DNA of 64,000 nucleotides from Shewanella pneumatophori (GTDB lineage Bacteria > Pseudomonadota > Gammaproteobacteria > Enterobacterales > Shewanellaceae). Shown one piece after another: positions 44,829-54,695 of the stretch. Under the pieces are notes generated by a model. It searched no databases. It worked only from the letters and a program-made list of their open reading frames with translations, and was not told the DNA's origin. How positions within the stretch are numbered: the first letter of the stretch is position 1; each line of letters begins with the position of its first letter. The DNA is taken from contig NZ_JAKILB010000012.1 of the NCBI RefSeq assembly GCF_023283895.1, positions 1 through 64,000 of the forward strand, read 5' to 3'. Made by a program: the position numbers and the translations under genes.

Positions 44829-44860
44829 AAAAATGCAGAGCTTAGGCTCTGCATTTTTGT
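44829..44860. terminator. Bidirectional terminator between pgpA and recN
   Basis: The 13-bp stem AAAAATGCAGAGC (44829-44841) / GCTCTGCATTTTT (44846-44858) has A and T runs on both sides. It serves the converging pgpA and recN transcripts. Confidence 0.92.
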
Positions 44861-44913
44861 TTGAAGTATATACAATCATACTGTTGAGTTTGCTACAGCA
44901 CTTGCTTGCAGAA

Positions 44914-46575
44914 TTAACTCAGCAGTAACTCTTTAGCATTAGCCAAGGTATTACTGGTAATAGTGTCACCACCGAGTAAGCGGGCTAATTCTTCTATTCG
45001 CTGAGTTTTATTAAGCGCAACCATAGAGGTTTCTGTTTTACCGGCTTTGCTGCTCTTATTCACAAACATATGTTGATGACCATTACCAGCAACTTGCGGC
45101 AAATGAGTGACACAAAATACCTGTGTCGACTCACCAAGGCTGCGGAGCATTCGGCCTACAACTGCGGCTGTTGGGCCTGAGATCCCCACATCAACTTCAT
45201 CGAAAATGAGTGTCGGTGTAGATACTTTTTTCGCGGTGATCACCTGAATACCTAAACCAATACGTGACAGTTCACCACCTGAGGCTACTTTGGCAATAGG
45301 CTGTAAAGGTTGGCCTGGGTTGGTTGAAACTAAAAATTCAATATTGTCACAACCGGTAGGGGTGACAACTGACTCATTAAAGTTTACAGCGATATTGAAT
45401 TTACCCTTTGGCATATTCAGTTCGTGGATAGATTGAGTTACTTGTTTATCTAACTCTTTAGCATAGCGGTTACGGCTCTGGCTAAGCTTTCTGGCGTGAA
45501 CTAAATAGGCTTCGCGATTGGCTTTTAACTGCTCCTTAATATCATCAAGCTTATCGTCATCAGAGCCCAAATCTTCAAGCTCCTCTAATAGGCTTTGATG
45601 GTGCTGGTATAGCTCACTTGCTGATACCTGATGCTTGCGTGCAAGTTGCATGGTTTTAGATAAACGCTGTTCTAAATGAGCAAAGTACTCAGGGTCTAAC
45701 TCTAAGCCATCTAAATAACGTTCAATTTCACTGGTGCTTTCTTGTACTTGTATAAGCGCATCGTTAAGCATGTTTACCACATTGCCAAATGCAGGATCAT
45801 AGCTTTCTAGATCTTGTCCTTGACCGATTGATGAGTTCAGTAATGACTCTACGCTGCCTTCATCATTATCTTGCAGAATATGCAACTGGTTACGGCAAAG
45901 TTCAATCAATGCTGTGCTATTAGCTAGCTTTTTATGTTCAGCTTCAATGGACTCAAATTCGCCCTCATTTATGGCAAACTCATTTAGCTCTTCAATTTGA
46001 TATTGCAGCAATTGTTTACGGGCTAAACGCTCTTGTTGAGAAAGCTCTAATTGGTGCAGTTGTTTTTCTATAGTTTTGCACCTGTGGTAACTTGAGTTCA
46101 CGCTATCAAGCAGCATTTTATGATTTGCATAGCTGTCTAATAGGGTTAGCTGGTGCTCACTTTTAAGCATGGCATGATGAGCATGCTGCCCATGAATACC
46201 TATGAGTAATTGACCAAGAGACTTTATTTGCGCTAACGGTACTGGGTTACCATTGATATAGGCGCGTGAACGGCCATCACTGCTAATGGTGCGGCGGAGT
46301 ATGCATTCATCGTCTAAATCAAGATCGTTGTCTTCAAGCCAGCGCTTGGCTTGAGGGGTATCATTTAATAAAAAGCGGGCACTTACTTCGGCCTTGGTCG
46401 CATCAGGTCTAATTGCATTAGCGTCGGCTCGATTACCTAAACATAGGCCGAGGGCATCGATAGCGATCGATTTACCTGCGCCGGTTTCACCGGTAATACT
46501 GGTCATGCCAGCTTTAAAATCGAGTTCTAAAAAACGCACAATAGCAAAGTTGTTGATACTGAGTTGGCAAAGCAT
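44914..46575 (-). CDS. recN: DNA repair protein RecN
   Basis: The 553-aa SMC-like ATPase acts in double-strand break repair. Walker A is TGETGAGKSIAID near residue 29. A long coiled coil spans residues about 155-365 (QLELSQQERLARKQLLQ and on). The C-terminal half has LGIQVITA, Walker B TLIFDEVDVGISGPTAA near residue 452 and FCVTHLPQVA. Length equals E. coli RecN (553 aa). Two LexA boxes lie 22-60 bases before the start, so it is strongly SOS-controlled. Monocistronic. Confidence 0.97.
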   Translation of the reverse strand: MLCQLSINNFAIVRFLELDFKAGMTSITGETGAGKSIAIDALGLCLGNRADANAIRPDATKAEVSARFLLNDTPQAKRWLEDNDLDLDDECILRRTISSDGRSRAYINGNPVPLAQIKSLGQLLIGIHGQHAHHAMLKSEHQLTLLDSYANHKMLLDSVNSSYHRCKTIEKQLHQLELSQQERLARKQLLQYQIEELNEFAINEGEFESIEAEHKKLANSTALIELCRNQLHILQDNDEGSVESLLNSSIGQGQDLESYDPAFGNVVNMLNDALIQVQESTSEIERYLDGLELDPEYFAHLEQRLSKTMQLARKHQVSASELYQHHQSLLEELEDLGSDDDKLDDIKEQLKANREAYLVHARKLSQSRNRYAKELDKQVTQSIHELNMPKGKFNIAVNFNESVVTPTGCDNIEFLVSTNPGQPLQPIAKVASGGELSRIGLGIQVITAKKVSTPTLIFDEVDVGISGPTAAVVGRMLRSLGESTQVFCVTHLPQVAGNGHQHMFVNKSSKAGKTETSMVALNKTQRIEELARLLGGDTITSNTLANAKELLLS

Positions 46576-46596
46576 AGTGATGTCCTTTTCAAAACA

Positions 46597-46612
46597 CTGT
46601 ATTGTTATACAG
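46597..46612 (-). promoter_or_regulatory. LexA (SOS) box 1 of recN
   Basis: CTGTATTGTTATACAG fits the gammaproteobacterial consensus CTGT-N8-ACAG exactly. It starts 22 bases upstream of the recN ATG and overlaps the likely promoter. Confidence 0.88.
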
Positions 46613-46618
46613 TATATA

Positions 46619-46634
46619 CTGTTTTTTCATACAG
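46619..46634 (-). promoter_or_regulatory. LexA (SOS) box 2 of recN
   Basis: CTGTTTTTTCATACAG is a second exact CTGT-N8-ACAG match, six bases beyond box 1. The bases between the boxes (ACAGTATATACTGT) are themselves palindromic, so LexA dimers could pack closely. E. coli recN also has more than one box. Confidence 0.85.
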
Positions 46635-46961
46635 TAAATATGGGCATTTAAATTAATGCGTGTTGCTTGGCATTTTTATGAGATACAGGATAAACAAGAA
46701 AACCTTATTACAGGATAATTATAGTTTAACTTTTTGAGCGAGATGTTAGCTCGAACTGCATATAAGCGCTGTATATAAGAACTGGCTCTGAGCGCTGCAT
46801 AGTTAAAAAAGGCGACGCTGTATGTTTTAGCTAGAGTGTTTGAGTGTTTATCTTAAAAGCTGAGTAAAGGAGGGCTTAGTGTTGATCCGTTATAAAGGGA
46901 CGGCAGTTGGCCAAATGCAGCTTTACTAGAAATATAAGCTGCACTTGGCATTGGCGATTAG
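46635..46961. other. Intergenic region between recN and the TPR response regulator
   Basis: No convincing gene. A 16-codon frame from GTG 46879 has an SD-like AGGAGG but is not supported further. TGCAGCTT/AAGCTGCA-type arms at about 46916-46944 form a hairpin that could end the leftward response-regulator transcript. Confidence 0.4.
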
Positions 46962-48584
46962 TTAATCTGGCTGGCTTTTACACTTATCAACCGCTGCTTG
47001 ATAATAATCTTGGTAATTCATCGTTATTAACTCTTGCTCTGAATACAGCTGCTGGATCACGTTATCACAGCGCTGAATAATCTCTTTTACTTGGGTTACC
47101 CCGTATTGGCGTGGCCATGCAAAAGATAATGACTTAATAATATTAAGGCATACGGTTTTCAAAAGTGGCGCTGTCTCGTTAATAGCTAGATAGGTTTCAA
47201 GTAAAGTACGTTTATCTAAATTGCCGTTTTTTACACTCAGGTACTTTTCTTTTAACCACATCTTTTTGGTTTCATTGCTCTTTTTCAACCCTTCTAGCAT
47301 AGAAACTTTACTGGAAAATATAACCTGATTACTTTCTAGGCCTAGGTTTTGCCCACACCATTGAATTGCTTCACTAAACTCATTTTCTACGCTCATAATG
47401 TTAAGCAACCAGGCGTAGTGATACGTGGCGTAGAAGTGCTGAAAGCACTCTTTCTTGTGTAAGTTTTTTAAGATGCTCATTGCTGAACGATAAAAGCCTA
47501 ACTCTACCGAAACGTGGGCTTTTAATAGTTCAACTTCATTTAAGATTGATTCATCTTTGCTATTCATCAACGCTCTAAGGTGATGCTTCGCCTCTTCAAT
47601 CAACGCAAGCCTATTAGGTGCAAAGTGAGCTTGATATAGAAGAACGCGAATTAATCCTAATTTACTAAAGTCGTTATTGCGGTAAGTGTCTTTGTTTATC
47701 TCTAGGTACAAGCGATAACGCTCGAGCGCTTGGCCATAGTCTTCGACAGAAAGGCATAAATTAACGATGATCAGCTCGCGCTCAGAATTACCCGGTACCA
47801 GTTGACTGGCGAGCTCTAAGTGGGAAATTGCCGCAGGAATATCGCTATCTTTTAATTTAATATAAGCAGCTTCTGTTCTTACCTGAGTATCGTTAGGTGA
47901 AGACTCAATTAACTGCTTTATTATTTTTTCAGCTTCTTCAATTTTGCCTAAGTTGGCTAATGAGTTGGCTAAGCCCACTCTTGCCCAGTCGAGATTTTTT
48001 TTCTCTAGCGTTGACTGATAGACATTTTTCGCTTGTTCGTGGCGCTGCAAAATAGTTAAAAAGGAGGCCTTAAAACGCTCAATAATAAAATAGTATTCAG
48101 GGTGAAATGGCGCAATCTCGCTGCACAGTTGTAAGCCTGTTTCTGCATCTAACAAGCGCTCAGCTGTATAAAGTGCTGCGAGCTTTTCACGGCGACGAAT
48201 TGCTAATGATAAGCGTTGCTTTAGCGTAATGGCGTTAAATGGTTTTAGTAAATACTCATCAGGTTTGAGCTCTACAATGGGTCTGACGGTAGCGGCAGAG
48301 TTGTCGCCGGTAACTAAGATGAACACGGTTGTGTCTGTTAGCAGTTTAAGGTGCTTGAACTCTTCAAACAACTGTTTACCGTTCATGCCAACGCCAAAGT
48401 TATAGTCACAAATGATCACATCAAATGGCTTATTAGTGGCAAGATCTAGCGCCATTTTCGCAGATTTAGACGTAAATACATTGGTTTCTAAAAATCCTAG
48501 CTTTACCAACATACTCTTGATTGTAAACAAGAATGTTGGTGCATCATCGATAATTAAAAGCTTAAGTGTTTGAAAAGATTGCAT
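46962..48584 (-). CDS. Response regulator with TPR-like tail (VieB-like)
   Basis: The 540-aa product has an N-terminal receiver domain (residues about 8-125) with the acidic pair Asp13/Asp14 (LLIIDDAP), phospho-acceptor Asp60 (DVIICDYNFG) and Lys114 (YLLKPFN). The rest is all-helical with TPR-like repeats (RVGLANSLANLGKIEEAEKI, then TEAAYIKLKDSDIPAAISHL). There is no DNA-binding, GGDEF or EAL domain. This is the layout of V. cholerae VieB, which acts as a protein-protein regulator of the VieS kinase. The hybrid kinase gene lies 137 bases upstream on the same strand, so the two probably work together. It starts at ATG 48584 with no strong SD. Confidence 0.8.
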   Translation of the reverse strand: MQSFQTLKLLIIDDAPTFLFTIKSMLVKLGFLETNVFTSKSAKMALDLATNKPFDVIICDYNFGVGMNGKQLFEEFKHLKLLTDTTVFILVTGDNSAATVRPIVELKPDEYLLKPFNAITLKQRLSLAIRRREKLAALYTAERLLDAETGLQLCSEIAPFHPEYYFIIERFKASFLTILQRHEQAKNVYQSTLEKKNLDWARVGLANSLANLGKIEEAEKIIKQLIESSPNDTQVRTEAAYIKLKDSDIPAAISHLELASQLVPGNSERELIIVNLCLSVEDYGQALERYRLYLEINKDTYRNNDFSKLGLIRVLLYQAHFAPNRLALIEEAKHHLRALMNSKDESILNEVELLKAHVSVELGFYRSAMSILKNLHKKECFQHFYATYHYAWLLNIMSVENEFSEAIQWCGQNLGLESNQVIFSSKVSMLEGLKKSNETKKMWLKEKYLSVKNGNLDKRTLLETYLAINETAPLLKTVCLNIIKSLSFAWPRQYGVTQVKEIIQRCDNVIQQLYSEQELITMNYQDYYQAAVDKCKSQPD

Positions 48585-48721
48585 AGCAAGTATGTTCCCA
48601 AAACGAGATAGCAGCTTAAGCTGCCATCACACTAAATTTGTAAAATTCAATAAACAAGCATTTTGAAATAGTGGCTAAGTCAGACTGTATAAGCTAAACA
48701 GTATTAGCCAAACATTAAAGG

Positions 48722-51700
48722 CTATTGATGTTGCTTAATTAGCCATTGATTAATGGTGTTAACCACGGTATCTATTTCAATATTGAGCTTATCAATTGCA
48801 AAGTCAGCATTGTGGGCAGCAACAACTTCACATTCAGCAGCCGCTTGTGCGAGTTGCTCTAAGCCGAGCGCATTGGCTGCGCCTTTTATTCTATGCCCTA
48901 GTGCCGCTAGCGGAATCGATTTATCTGCTAGTTGTTCTTTATCTGCGAGTAAAGAATCTCTAACTATGGCTGCAAGCTCAAGCTGCTCTTCATCACTATA
49001 GTCATTTAGCCAGTTAAGTGTATCTTGGTTATTATCACACTCTTGTTTATTACAGTAGCGGCTAACAACTTCAGATAATGAGTTAAATGTATATGGCTTG
49101 TACATCACTTCATTCATGCCAACATTAGCGGCTTTTTCTGCCACTAAACGCGAATCTTCTGCTGTACAACCAACAATTGCAAAGTGTTTAAACTCAGGTT
49201 TAGAACGCAATTGACGCACTAACTCATAGCCATTTAAATTTGGCATATGGCAATCGGTGATCAGGAAGTCAATGTCCTCTCTATTAGCTGATAAGTAGAG
49301 TAAAGCTTCTAAGCCATCATTTACCGTAACCGCATTCACGCCAAGCTTCTTGAGCTGTTTTTGGAATAAAAATCGGTTAATGGGATCATCATCTGCAACT
49401 AACACTGTGCCAGTATATTTTTGACTTAGGTCAGCGGTTTTTTGAGTCTTATGACTATTAGCCAGCAATACTTGTCTTAATAGTAAGTCAGGGTATAGGT
49501 TTCCCGTACCAGCATTAACCGGGTTAGCTAAAGCGTTATCGCTAGTTGTCTCGGTATTGATCCCCCAAGCTGTTAGCCATTGTACTACTTTTTCATCTTG
49601 ACTTTGTGCGTGCGAAACTAATGGCTCACATGCGGTCGTGAATTTTACTGGTATATTTACAGTAACTTTAGTTCCCAGATATCGTTCACTGGTAACAGCT
49701 ATTTGACCGCCCATTAGCTGGACTAGGTGTTGCACAATAGACATGCCTAACCCAGTACCACCGTACTTTCTATTGATGCTGGCATCTGCTTGTGTAAAAG
49801 GTTGGAACAGGGCTGTTAATTGCTCTGTTGTCATGCCACAGCCACTATCTTCTACGATAACCTGCATAGAATCATCTGTGTTACTTACCGAAATGTTAAT
49901 TGCTCCTTGTTGGGTAAATTTAAGAGAATTACCAATAAGGTTATTAATTATTTGGCTTAAACGCAGCCAGTCTAATTCGGCCTGACAATAGGATGAAGGT
50001 TGCCAATTGAGGTTAAAGCTGAGTTGTTTTAGCTCGGCACTGGCTTCATGTAATCTAAAGATCACGCCTAGTTCTTCAAAGAAATAACTAGGGTAAACAT
50101 CGAGCTGTAATTGATCGGCCTCCATTTTAGAGAAATCAAGAATATTGTTTACTAGGCCTTTTAAGCGCTCGGCAGATGCCAATGCATTTTGCATTAGCTC
50201 TTTATTTTTTACCGTCTTGATTTCAGGGTTTAATAGTTCCATTAAGCCCATCATTGCTGCTAAAGGCGTGCGTAACTCATGGCTGATAATAGCCAAAAAT
50301 GATTCTCTGGTTTTTAACGCTTCAACTGCTTGTTGTTGGGAGATTTTTAACTCTTCCTTACGGCGTTTAAGTTCAGTAAAGTCAGTAAAAACAGTAATGT
50401 GGTACTCATTGCCATCATTATGATTAACCACATCGCGAGAAACTCGGTAAAACTTGCCACTAATAGTGCATTCTGATTTGTCTATGTGGACGATTTCACT
50501 ACTAATCTCGGCTGCAATGGAGTGCACAACATCTAAAAATGTACATGGAGTTTGGTTTTCAATGCAGCGATTGGTTACACAACGATTAAAGCAATCATTG
50601 TATGCCTTATTAGATAATAGAGGCACACCTTTAGCATCTGAAATCAATACCATACCGGGAAAGCTGTTTAATACACTCGTTAACCACTGCATTTGGTCAT
50701 GTGACTTTTTGCCATTGGCACGGGCTTCTTGCAAATAGCTTTTCAGTTTAGTGTTCCATAGCACTCCAGCAATTACCACGACAGCAAAAAACAGGAGTAA
50801 AATAATAATGGTGCTTCTTGCTTGTTTTTTACCATAAACGTATTCAGTTTGAATCGTATTATGACTCTGAACCGCTAAAGAAATTTCATTTGGCGTGGTA
50901 ATAGCAATGGCAACATTAAGTATGTCTCTTAATGCGGTCGCATCTTTTTTAAGGCTAATTCCCATTAGGCTTTGCAGCTGATGTTTTTGGCCATAAACCA
51001 GCTCAAAATCATTATTATTACCGTAGTATAGGTAGTCATCTGCAATACTTCTTGGAATATAAGCATGGGTAATCACTCCTCGCTCGATATCATTTTTCAG
51101 CAAAGCAAAATCGGTATATATAACAGGGTTATTTAAAAAGTTAAAAATACCCAGTTTAGCGGCTTTGCCGCTTCTATCTAAAATAGCCACAACTTTCTGT
51201 TGATAGGCTTTGGTGGTGCGCACATGCGACCAATTTATCGTGTAAAAAGGTTGGGTTTTTACTGTGCTCTTTGATATTTTTTCAGATAGTAATTCACCTG
51301 GAATAAAGTCAATCTCGCCAGTGGCAAGCATCTCGTCAACTGAGTGTTTATTTGGGTAAACATACTCAAAGTTCAGCCCGGTTTTAAGTGCCAATATTTT
51401 TACGATGTCGTGTATATAGCCTGAAATTTCGCCATTCGCTTCCGATATGTAAGATAACGGCGCAAGGTTGTCTTCAATGCTGTAACGAATTGTATTTCTG
51501 CCGTATTGCTGATAAATAGCCTCTATCGTTAGCTCATTATGCAGCATACTTAAGTTGTTAAACTCAAAAGGCTTTATTACTTGATTGTCATGTACGCTAT
51601 GTTGATATTGATTGAGAATACTCATCAATTGCGCATTGGTTTTAGCTGTTATAAAAGAGGACAGCATCGGCTGGCTGTTTTCGTTAAATACAATATCACC

Positions 51701-52315
51701 CAACCAATCACCAACGGCTACTGTTTGATAGTAATGATGCACCGAGCCAAAATGTATAACCGCGCCGTCAGCTTTACCTGTCGAAAGATGGTGAATAAGG
51801 CTTCTTAACGTCTTAACTCGAGTTAGCGTTCGGTAACCATTTTTAGCCGCAGCTTCACAAGAAAATGAACCTTCAACACATATCCAGTCCATTTTTGTAG
51901 GCGCTGTATTGCGGTAGCTTGAGTTGCGTAACCAATTGAGTTGATAGTTTTCAAACACAGGTACAGAGAACAGCAGGTTCTTTTCCCGTTCCGTTGTTGG
52001 TATAAACCCTAGTGATAAGTCTGCCTCGCCAGATGCTACCGCACTTAGCAATTTATCTAAGCAGTTATAATCTTTAAATTCGATTGCGATATTTAATGTT
52101 TGAGCCAGTTCTTTTAGGTAGTCGGTATATACCCCTGGGGCGCCTAAGGATGATCTGTTCCAGTAAGCACGCAGCCCCGTGCTAGGCATAGCGACAACAA
52201 GCACTTCTTTTTTTTGTAAAAAAGCTTTGTCTTCTGAATTTAGTTCGAAAGATTGTGCAGATGGAAAGCTTAAAAAAGTAGTGATGAATAACAGAAAAAC
52301 AACAAGCTTAGTCAT
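48722..52315 (-). CDS. BvgS/VieS-type hybrid sensor histidine kinase
   Basis: The 1197-aa sensor has a signal peptide (residues 1-21), two periplasmic SBP_bac_3 (Venus flytrap) domains (about 34-255 and 275-490), a membrane segment (STIIILLLFFAVVVIAGVLW, about 500-520), and a PAS-like domain (about 545-650) with several Cys (CFNRCVTNRCIENQTPC). Then HisKA with ISHELRTPLAAMMG (His near 677), HATPase_c (SLKFTQQGAINISV; DSGCGMTTEQL; GGTGLGMSIVQHL), receiver (LITDCHMPNLNGYELV, Asp near 1019) and Hpt (LGHRIKGAANALGLEQL, His near 1140). It is a complete phosphorelay in one chain. Ligand unknown; the Cys-rich PAS could sense redox or metal. Confidence 0.88.
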   Translation of the reverse strand: MTKLVVFLLFITTFLSFPSAQSFELNSEDKAFLQKKEVLVVAMPSTGLRAYWNRSSLGAPGVYTDYLKELAQTLNIAIEFKDYNCLDKLLSAVASGEADLSLGFIPTTEREKNLLFSVPVFENYQLNWLRNSSYRNTAPTKMDWICVEGSFSCEAAAKNGYRTLTRVKTLRSLIHHLSTGKADGAVIHFGSVHHYYQTVAVGDWLGDIVFNENSQPMLSSFITAKTNAQLMSILNQYQHSVHDNQVIKPFEFNNLSMLHNELTIEAIYQQYGRNTIRYSIEDNLAPLSYISEANGEISGYIHDIVKILALKTGLNFEYVYPNKHSVDEMLATGEIDFIPGELLSEKISKSTVKTQPFYTINWSHVRTTKAYQQKVVAILDRSGKAAKLGIFNFLNNPVIYTDFALLKNDIERGVITHAYIPRSIADDYLYYGNNNDFELVYGQKHQLQSLMGISLKKDATALRDILNVAIAITTPNEISLAVQSHNTIQTEYVYGKKQARSTIIILLLFFAVVVIAGVLWNTKLKSYLQEARANGKKSHDQMQWLTSVLNSFPGMVLISDAKGVPLLSNKAYNDCFNRCVTNRCIENQTPCTFLDVVHSIAAEISSEIVHIDKSECTISGKFYRVSRDVVNHNDGNEYHITVFTDFTELKRRKEELKISQQQAVEALKTRESFLAIISHELRTPLAAMMGLMELLNPEIKTVKNKELMQNALASAERLKGLVNNILDFSKMEADQLQLDVYPSYFFEELGVIFRLHEASAELKQLSFNLNWQPSSYCQAELDWLRLSQIINNLIGNSLKFTQQGAINISVSNTDDSMQVIVEDSGCGMTTEQLTALFQPFTQADASINRKYGGTGLGMSIVQHLVQLMGGQIAVTSERYLGTKVTVNIPVKFTTACEPLVSHAQSQDEKVVQWLTAWGINTETTSDNALANPVNAGTGNLYPDLLLRQVLLANSHKTQKTADLSQKYTGTVLVADDDPINRFLFQKQLKKLGVNAVTVNDGLEALLYLSANREDIDFLITDCHMPNLNGYELVRQLRSKPEFKHFAIVGCTAEDSRLVAEKAANVGMNEVMYKPYTFNSLSEVVSRYCNKQECDNNQDTLNWLNDYSDEEQLELAAIVRDSLLADKEQLADKSIPLAALGHRIKGAANALGLEQLAQAAAECEVVAAHNADFAIDKLNIEIDTVVNTINQWLIKQHQ

Positions 52316-52641
52316 TTTTTGAGCAATGAATAAAAAAAGGTGGCGAATAATAATCTACAAATTACTTTTTGACCAATCTATTTTTAGCATTTATTGATGG
52401 ACTTAAAACCTTGAATATTAGTCTATTCAATTTAGTGTACTAGTCGCTAATGAAAGGTTGATTTGGTAGTTGTTTTTCTCATTGTTTGTTGCGTAATTGC
52501 TGTGTAGCGCCATATCTAAAAAAGTCGTGTTGAACTAAATAACTATTATGCATCAAGCCAAATTTAATGGGGCTAAGCTAGTTGGTGGATACTAACTTTT
52601 GTACATTATTCTTGTTGTTGAGTAAGGTTATTAAAGCTAGG
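52316..52641. other. Intergenic region upstream of the hybrid kinase
   Basis: AT-rich and gene-free. It should hold the hybrid kinase promoter; no site could be named. Confidence 0.4.
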
Positions 52642-53595
52642 CTAAAGTAAAAAGCGCTCCAATAAAGGTAGGCTGACAAAAGTTAAAAGCGTGCCTAATA
52701 AAATCCCTTGGGCACTGGTAATGACTTGAGTTTGATAACGCTGCGCAAGTAAGTAAACACTCGCAGCAGTGGGTAATGCGGCTAAAATTACTCCCATGGC
52801 AATTAATTGCGGCTCAACATTCAGCCATTGCATTAAAACGTAGGTGAGAGCTGGCTGAATAATTAATTTTACTAAGTTAATCGTACTGATTTCTGCTGCT
52901 TGATTGATGTTGATAAAACGCGAAGAGCGTTGATATTGCCCTGACTTAGCTAACACCATACCAATCGCGAATAGTGCGCAGGGGCTGGATGTCATGCCTA
53001 GCTGCCTGATCATCAGCGCTAGGCTTTCAGGTAGGTTAATACTTAAAGAAGATAGACCTATTCCAATTAAGCTCGCTACGACTATTGGGTTTTTGCCTAG
53101 CGCTAGCAAAATGATTTTGGGAGCGGAACCTTTACCCCTACTAACATTCATCTCAAGTGAGACAAGGGCAATTGCAAACATACATACCGACAGTAAGCTG
53201 GCAATGGCTGCGGCGGCTAGCGCAATTTGCTCTGTTGGAAACAACATAGCCATTAACGGAATACCAATAAAGGCTGTATTACCAAAGGTAGCATTAAGAG
53301 CGCGCATGGTGGCGCAAGCGCTTTGTGCGGGAGTGATTATGCGAGATGCAAAATAGCTTAAGAAATAACAGCTAAGCATAGCTAGGCTGTAACCCAAGAT
53401 ATAACCCCAGTGCAGAATGTCTTGGATTGGCGTTTGCGCTAATGTAATAAGCATGATGGCCGGAAAGGCGATGTAGTAAACATATTGATTGAGAACCTGA
53501 TCGGTTTCCGCGGGCAAAAGTTTACTCTTTTGCACTAAGGTGCCTAACAACATAATGCAGAATACGGCAATTAATGGGGTTAATATCGCGGGCAT
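52642..53595 (-). CDS. AEC-family transporter (auxin efflux carrier fold)
   Basis: This 317-aa inner-membrane carrier has about ten hydrophobic segments in two inverted halves. It starts ILTPLIAVFCIMLLGTLVQK and holds the family's broken-helix region ANATFGN-like LNATFGNTAFIGIPLMAML near residue 105, with a second half MGVILAALPTAASVYLLAQR near residue 270. Relatives export organic acids or amino-acid derivatives (MdcF, YfdV types). It is divergent from a LysR regulator 140 bases away, which probably controls it. Confidence 0.88.
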   Translation of the reverse strand: MPAILTPLIAVFCIMLLGTLVQKSKLLPAETDQVLNQYVYYIAFPAIMLITLAQTPIQDILHWGYILGYSLAMLSCYFLSYFASRIITPAQSACATMRALNATFGNTAFIGIPLMAMLFPTEQIALAAAAIASLLSVCMFAIALVSLEMNVSRGKGSAPKIILLALGKNPIVVASLIGIGLSSLSINLPESLALMIRQLGMTSSPCALFAIGMVLAKSGQYQRSSRFININQAAEISTINLVKLIIQPALTYVLMQWLNVEPQLIAMGVILAALPTAASVYLLAQRYQTQVITSAQGILLGTLLTFVSLPLLERFLL

Positions 53596-53735
53596 ATAGG
53601 CTCTATTTTGTTACGACTAAAAATGAAACGAGCAAATGATTGAGCTGAAACATTATCATAATTCGGCTTTAGTGTAATATTGAGCTTAGGTCGTAGAGCG
53701 GCTAAAAATCGTGTTTAGATACTAAGGTTTTATTA

Positions 53736-54638
53736 ATGAGCAGCAACTTTGGTTTGGAGCTACAACTGATCTATCAGTTTGTGCATCTGGTTAATGCTGG
53801 AAGCTTTTCTCAAGCAGCAAAAGAACTGGATATGCCCATTGCGACAGTGAGTCGCAAACTTACTAAATTAGAGACAGTATTAGATAAACAACTGTTGATG
53901 CGAAATACCCGTAAACTAAGGCTGACTGAAGAGGGATTGGCGCTATTTCAGCAGTACCAATCAATTATCTGTCAATTTGATAGTATCAGTGGCGCAACGG
54001 TTGATAAACCTGAGGGCACCTTGCGGATCGCTGCGCCGGTGTCGATTATTTCGATGATTTTTATCAAAACCCTCAATGAGTTTTGTGAATGCTATCCTGA
54101 CATTCAACTGCATATCGCTCAGAACAATAATGTTATCGACTTAATCGACGAAGGCGTTGATGTTGCCATTGTGGGGGGGACGCAACCAGACTCATCTTGG
54201 ATCTCAAGCTCATTAGGTGTACTGAATTACGGGCTATTTGCTTCAGTTGATTATATTGAAAAGGCGCAAGCATTAACTCACCCAAGCGAGTTGGTTAATC
54301 ACGACTTAATCAAGGTGTGGCCACTTTATAACTGGTCACTAAAGCATCCTAATGGTGAATCGTTTTATTATGATGGTAAAGCTAAGTTAACCTTAAGTGA
54401 TTTACATGGCGCAGTTGAAGCCACTATGGCAAACGCGGGAATTTTATATGGCCCAGAGCTATTTGTGAAAAAACAACTTAAAGCTGGCAGTCTTAAGGCT
54501 GTGCTACCTGAGTGGATTGGCGAGAAACGACGGATTTCCATTTTGTACCATCAGCGCAGTCATCAGCCGTTAAAGGTACAGCTATTTATAGAGTTTATGC
54601 AAGCTAGAGCTGAACAGCTGTTTTCTATGGATGCTTGA
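53736..54638 (+). CDS. LysR-family transcriptional regulator
   Basis: The 300-aa product has an N-terminal winged HTH (residues about 10-65: LIYQFVHLVNAGSFSQAAKELDMPIATVSRKLTKLE, given here by position) and a periplasmic-binding-like effector domain from about residue 92 (GTLRIAAPVSIISM; DVAIVGGTQPDSSWISS). It belongs to the CrgA/YafC-like branch with the ATVSRKLTKLE recognition helix. Divergent from the AEC transporter gene, its likely target. The effector is unknown. A terminator follows at 54646. Confidence 0.9.
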   Translation: MSSNFGLELQLIYQFVHLVNAGSFSQAAKELDMPIATVSRKLTKLETVLDKQLLMRNTRKLRLTEEGLALFQQYQSIICQFDSISGATVDKPEGTLRIAAPVSIISMIFIKTLNEFCECYPDIQLHIAQNNNVIDLIDEGVDVAIVGGTQPDSSWISSSLGVLNYGLFASVDYIEKAQALTHPSELVNHDLIKVWPLYNWSLKHPNGESFYYDGKAKLTLSDLHGAVEATMANAGILYGPELFVKKQLKAGSLKAVLPEWIGEKRRISILYHQRSHQPLKVQLFIEFMQARAEQLFSMDA

Positions 54639-54645
54639 GTTATAA

Positions 54646-54673
54646 AAAAAGCGCATTAACAAATGCGCTTTTT
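54646..54673. terminator. Bidirectional terminator between LysR gene and yjaG
   Basis: The stem AAAAAGCGCATT (54646-54657) / AATGCGCTTTTT (54662-54673) has a four-base loop. It serves both converging genes. Confidence 0.9.
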
Positions 54674-54695
54674 AGTGAATTGGCTAGTGGTTATT

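Noticed and set aside
46879..46929. 16-codon ORF from GTG with AGGAGG upstream
   Set aside because: Too short, no conserved pattern, and the SD-like run could be chance in an otherwise empty region.
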